NCBI GenBank assembly: GCA_938002835.1
Contig: CALKZS010000007.1
Location: 20,061 to 84,060 of the forward strand
From: an uncultured Dokdonia sp.
GTDB lineage: Bacteria; Bacteroidota; Bacteroidia; Flavobacteriales; Flavobacteriaceae
DNA length: 64,000 bases
Direction: 5' to 3'
Shown here: piece by piece, positions 61,101-64,000 of the stretch
How positions within the stretch are numbered: the first letter of the stretch is position 1
Layout: each line of letters opens with the position of its first letter
The notes under the pieces: generated by a model
Database searches by the model: none
What the model was told of the DNA's origin: nothing
What the model saw: the letters and a program-made list of their open reading frames with translations, nothing else
Program-made: the position numbers and the translations under genes

Positions 61101-64000
61101 CAGCCCATAGGTAATTGGGATGTTAGTGCTGTCACTACAATGGAGGAAATGTTTAATCAAGCCCTAGTCTTTAACCAAAATATTGACTCTTGGGATGTTG
61201 GTTCTGTTACTACAATGAAAAATATGTTTAATGGAGCCTCTTCATTTAATAGTCCTTTAAATTCTTGGGATGTTTCAAATGTGATCACTACAGAATTTAT
61301 GTTTCAATCTGCCATTGCATTTGATCAACCTCTAGAAAATTGGGATGTAATATCAGTTACTTCAATGCAATCTATGTTTCAAAGTGCATCAGCATTTAAT
61401 CAGTCATTAAATAGTTGGAATGTGTCTAATGTAACCACTATGCGTTCAATGTTTTCTGGAGCAACTGTGTTCGATAGTGTTCTGAACAACTGGAATGTTG
61501 ATTCTGTAGTAGATATGTCTTTTATGTTTGCTTTTGCTACAGCCTTTAACCAACCTTTAAATAATTGGAATGTTAGTGCTGTTTCAAATATGTCTTCAAT
61601 GTTTGAAAGTGCTGAAACTTTTAATCAAGATTTAAACAATTGGGATGTGAGCTCTGTAACTTTAATGAGCTCTATGTTTGAAAATACCATTGCTTTTAAT
61701 CAACCTTTAAACAACTGGGATGTAGGTAATGTCACATTAATGAATTTAATGTTTAAAAATGCATCTATTTTTGATCAACCACTAGAAAATTGGGATACAG
61801 GAGAAGTTCTCAATACTTCAGAAATGTTTAGTGGAGCTTCTGTATTTAATCAGTTAATAGATTCTTGGGATGTCTCTTTTGTAACAACAATGGAATCTAT
61901 GTTTGAAAATGCAATCACTTATAATCAAACTATGAATTCTTGGAATACTACTTCTGTTTTAACAATGGAAGATATGTTTAATGGAGCAACTGTATTTAAT
62001 GGAAATATTTCTAATTGGAATGTTAGAAATGTAAATACCACAGAGAGGATGTTTCAAAATGCTATCACATATAACCAACCTATGAACGAATGGAGAGTAA
62101 ATGGTATTACAAATATGCAGAGTATGTTTAGAGGTGCAACTTCTTTTAACAGACCTTTAAATCAATGGAATATAGGTTCTGTAACAATGGCATCTATGCT
62201 TAGTGATGCCAGCACTTTTAATCAATCTTTAGAAGAGTGGGATGTCTCTAATGTAAGCAATATGACTAATATGCTTGATAATACAGCACTAACTAGAATG
62301 AATTATGACAATACATTAATTGCTTGGTCAGAACTCAATCTAACTCCTGGAATTACATTAGGTGCCCTAGGCTTACCATATTGTGAAGCTATAGAAGAAA
62401 GACAATCGATGATAGATAATTTTGGATGGACTTTTAGTTTAGATGAATTAGATTGTCCTATACCATTATGTACGCAACTTGTAGCTCCTATCAATGGTGC
62501 TATAGATGTTCCTGCAAACACAAATATCACTTGGGACCCTGTATTATATGCAATAGGAGGCTATAGCGTTACTGTAAGAGTTGAACCTTCAGGAACTTTA
62601 ATTTTAGATAATGAAGTAGTAACAGAAACCACATATGAATTTCCAACCGATTTTAATCCAGGAGATACTGTTTTTATTACTATTATCCCTTTTAACTTTA
62701 ATGGAGAACCAACTGGATGTTCAGAAGAAAGTTTTGTCATTACAAATGACACTACTCCAGTTATTCCAGAATGTACAACACTCTCATTGCCTATAAATAA
62801 TACTGTTGATGTATCTGTAGCAACAAATATAGAATGGCTAGCCATAGAAAATGCAGATGGATATAGAATAGATATAGGTACGACTCCTGGCGGTACTGAT
62901 ATCATAAATAACCAGGATGTAGGCAATGAAACTACATTTGACATTCCTAATGATTTACCAGATAATGTTATTATTTATGTAAATATTACACCCTATAATG
63001 AGGTAGGAGATGCTACAGGATGTATTGAAGAAACGTTTACTACAGAATTGATTCCTGTGATTCCTGATTGTACAATGCTATCATTGCCATTAAATGGAGC
63101 TATTGATGTTAATATAGATACAGATATAACTTGGGATATAGTAACAAATGCTACTGGTTATCTAATTACCATTGGCACTAACTCTGGAAGTGGAAATATT
63201 ATTAATAGTCAAGATGTGGGTAATGTCACTACTTTTATATTACCTGAAAATCTCCCAGAAGCAAGAACCATATATGTAACCATAATACCATATAATGATT
63301 TAGGTGATGCCACTGGATGTATCGAAGAGAGTTTTATTACTATTGACACCTCGGTTCCTCCTATGGCTCCAGTATGTACTTCATTAACAAGCCCAATAGA
63401 TGGGGCTATTAATATAGCTTTAGATACTAATATAACTTGGAATGCTATTGGAGATGCAACAGGATACTTCCTTACTGTCGGTACTACCTCAGGGGGAAAT
63501 AACATTATAAATAACCAAGACTTAGGAGATGTAACTACATTTGACTTTCCTAATGATTTTGAACCCAATCAAACGGTATTTGTAACTATCATTCCTTATA
63601 ATGATATTGGAAGTGCTACCGGATGTTTGGAGGAAAGCTTTACAACAGAAACCATTCCAGATTGTACAACTCTGTCAAACCCTCTTAATAGTGCTACAGA
63701 AGTAACACTTGATACAGATCTCACTTGGAATGCTATTGCAAATGCTACAGGATATTTCCTCACAGTAGGAACTACTACTGGAGGAAATAATATTATAGAT
63801 AATCAAGATGTGGGTAATGTTACAACGTTTGACCTACCTAATGATCTTGATGGAAATGCAACCATTTTTGTAACAATCATACCATATAATAATGCAGGTA
63901 GTGCGATGGGATGTACTGAAGAAAGTTTTAACACAGAAACCTCCCCAGATTGTACCTCATTAGCAAGCCCTTTAAATGGAGATACAGGAGTAGCACTTGA
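58107..64000 (+). CDS. Giant BspA-like surface protein (DUF285 repeats, PKD-like and Fn3/Ig-like repeats), incomplete at right window edge
   Basis: Signal peptide MNKNYLLLVQLFILQSIFSFNAFA; open frame checked at 60000, 62400 and 63960; repeats such as FNQPLDNWDVSNVTDMSSMF; PKD-like TVDWGDGQT...HTYTTTG. Not in ORF track because no stop is reached. Confidence 0.92.
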   Translation, partial: MNKNYLLLVQLFILQSIFSFNAFAKEYTVTNNSENFESISFWNNDETISTTYNKNTSFEKFSIRKLGHVINPALDAYFETEINTLNPDGFTAIWNTELISNGSSGINQIEIPTNPVFTYNYTVDWGDGQTDTNVTGNITHTYTTTGLKTVCISGDFPAIYFNADGDRLKIIEILQWGDIQWQSMESAFQGCENLNFDAIDNPDLSQTTSLKNMFRDATLFNGIINNWNISTITDISGMFFDAEAFNRPLDNWDVRNVTDMSETFESTDLFNEPLDSWNTGSVVTMASMFARASSFNQDISSWNVSNVTDMSEMFSSTRYNFPLSSWDVSNVTTMSSMFSSSDFNLPIENWDVSNVTDMSSMFAQSEFNQPLDGWDVSNVTDMEEMFYRHRTFDQPINSWDVSNVTSMAGMFDGWIWGGVFNQPLDAWDVSNVPDMSFMFRDNRFFNQPLDTWDVSNVTNMEGFFDHTLSFNQNIDNWDVSNVTNMSLMFDGAQSFNEPLNSWNVSSVVEMNGIFRDAFAFDQPLNNWDVSSVINFASAFQDTSTIENTIFNQDITGWDTSAATNMSSMFSNASVFNHNLSSWNITNVSNMTNMLSNSGLSQENYDAILIGWSTQMVTDNIYLGAVNLNYCDGREERQSLIDDHNWTFTGDIVNCSFVLCTEITSPQDGDTNVPANSDIRWAPAPNATGYRVTLEVERGGVRDFVIFNGNIANNLDVGNVVGLDFTNEFAPGDIVYVTVTPYNDEGPATSCEEISFTVIESWVNSPDAFKLTYDTTENGNTPINQLEIETTNGLTYDFSIDWGDGQYNHNVSDDIIHTYLVPGIYTVSIINTYPAPSHSEASSDSNKLLSIDQWGTQEWQSMVSAFAGCSNMVYNTTEIPNLNNVTNMSSMFVACDAFNGNINNWDVSNVTNMSRMFAAADTFNQPIDNWDVSNVTTMSLMFFGMETFNQNINNWDTANVIDMSRMFESTEAFNTPLNDWDVSNVTNMNRMFKRADAFNQPIGNWDVSAVTTMEEMFNQALVFNQNIDSWDVGSVTTMKNMFNGASSFNSPLNSWDVSNVITTEFMFQSAIAFDQPLENWDVISVTSMQSMFQSASAFNQSLNSWNVSNVTTMRSMFSGATVFDSVLNNWNVDSVVDMSFMFAFATAFNQPLNNWNVSAVSNMSSMFESAETFNQDLNNWDVSSVTLMSSMFENTIAFNQPLNNWDVGNVTLMNLMFKNASIFDQPLENWDTGEVLNTSEMFSGASVFNQLIDSWDVSFVTTMESMFENAITYNQTMNSWNTTSVLTMEDMFNGATVFNGNISNWNVRNVNTTERMFQNAITYNQPMNEWRVNGITNMQSMFRGATSFNRPLNQWNIGSVTMASMLSDASTFNQSLEEWDVSNVSNMTNMLDNTALTRMNYDNTLIAWSELNLTPGITLGALGLPYCEAIEERQSMIDNFGWTFSLDELDCPIPLCTQLVAPINGAIDVPANTNITWDPVLYAIGGYSVTVRVEPSGTLILDNEVVTETTYEFPTDFNPGDTVFITIIPFNFNGEPTGCSEESFVITNDTTPVIPECTTLSLPINNTVDVSVATNIEWLAIENADGYRIDIGTTPGGTDIINNQDVGNETTFDIPNDLPDNVIIYVNITPYNEVGDATGCIEETFTTELIPVIPDCTMLSLPLNGAIDVNIDTDITWDIVTNATGYLITIGTNSGSGNIINSQDVGNVTTFILPENLPEARTIYVTIIPYNDLGDATGCIEESFITIDTSVPPMAPVCTSLTSPIDGAINIALDTNITWNAIGDATGYFLTVGTTSGGNNIINNQDLGDVTTFDFPNDFEPNQTVFVTIIPYNDIGSATGCLEESFTTETIPDCTTLSNPLNSATEVTLDTDLTWNAIANATGYFLTVGTTTGGNNIIDNQDVGNVTTFDLPNDLDGNATIFVTIIPYNNAGSAMGCTEESFNTETSPDCTSLASPLNGDTGVAL
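58734..59940 (+). repeat. First DUF285/26-residue surface repeat block
   Basis: Tandem ~75-bp units encoding (F)NxPLDxWDVSNVTxMxxMFxxA. Confidence 0.9.
60720..62300 (+). repeat. Second DUF285/26-residue surface repeat block
   Basis: Same ~75-bp units, preceded by a second PKD-like segment (SIDWGDGQYNHNVSDDIIHTYLVPG). Confidence 0.9.
62455..64000 (+). repeat. Tandem ~95-100-aa Fn3/Ig-like repeats
   Basis: At least 5 complete units plus one partial: CTxLxxPxNGAxDVxxxTxITW...ATGY...GTTxGGxxIINNQDVGNVTTF...VTIIPYNxxGxATGCxEESF. Confidence 0.88.

Noticed and set aside
58734-62300. Regular ~75-bp repeat periodicity considered as a CRISPR array
   Set aside because: Repeats are degenerate, in frame and encode the known 26-residue DUF285 surface repeat; no identical direct repeats with unique spacers.
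58583-63568. Minus-strand ORFs antisense to the giant surface protein (58583-58774, 58994-59239, 60032-60322, 60722-60904, 62303-62530, 62561-62944, 63209-63568)
   Set aside because: Repetitive mirror-image frames of the DUF285 and Fn3-like repeats; no independent coding signals.

Overview
The window looks like an AT-rich Bacteroidota (Flavobacteriaceae-type) chromosome segment, judged from TAnnTTTG promoters, T9SS sorting domains, TonB receptor/DUF4249 pairs and OmpP1/CCC-motif/DUF6452/DUF6048 families. Most of it is housekeeping: ctaA, murA, recQ, fmt, HU, menA, proS, two tRNA-Glu, rpsT, rplS, monomeric icd, a cysteine desulfurase, rocD, rlmD, mazG, def, ruvX, dapD, rpsA, a PCD gene and YebC. 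Accessory regions are an IS graveyard at about 3.65-4.53 kb, an IS1595-like remnant followed by an unlisted 59-aa GG-leader cysteine peptide at 42.97-43.70 kb, a small surface-glycan cluster at 47.4-52.6 kb, and the 5' part (>1,960 aa) of a giant BspA/DUF285 + PKD + Fn3-like surface protein running off the right edge. The main non-genic signal is a dispersed palindrome, GCTTTCGCGAAAGC (often CGCTTTCGCGAAAGCG). It occurs 9 times exactly plus several degenerate copies, mostly just 3' of genes but also inside coding sequence. One copy carries the single substitution that puts an in-frame stop in ruvX. All family calls come from reading sequence and remembered motifs; no searches were run.
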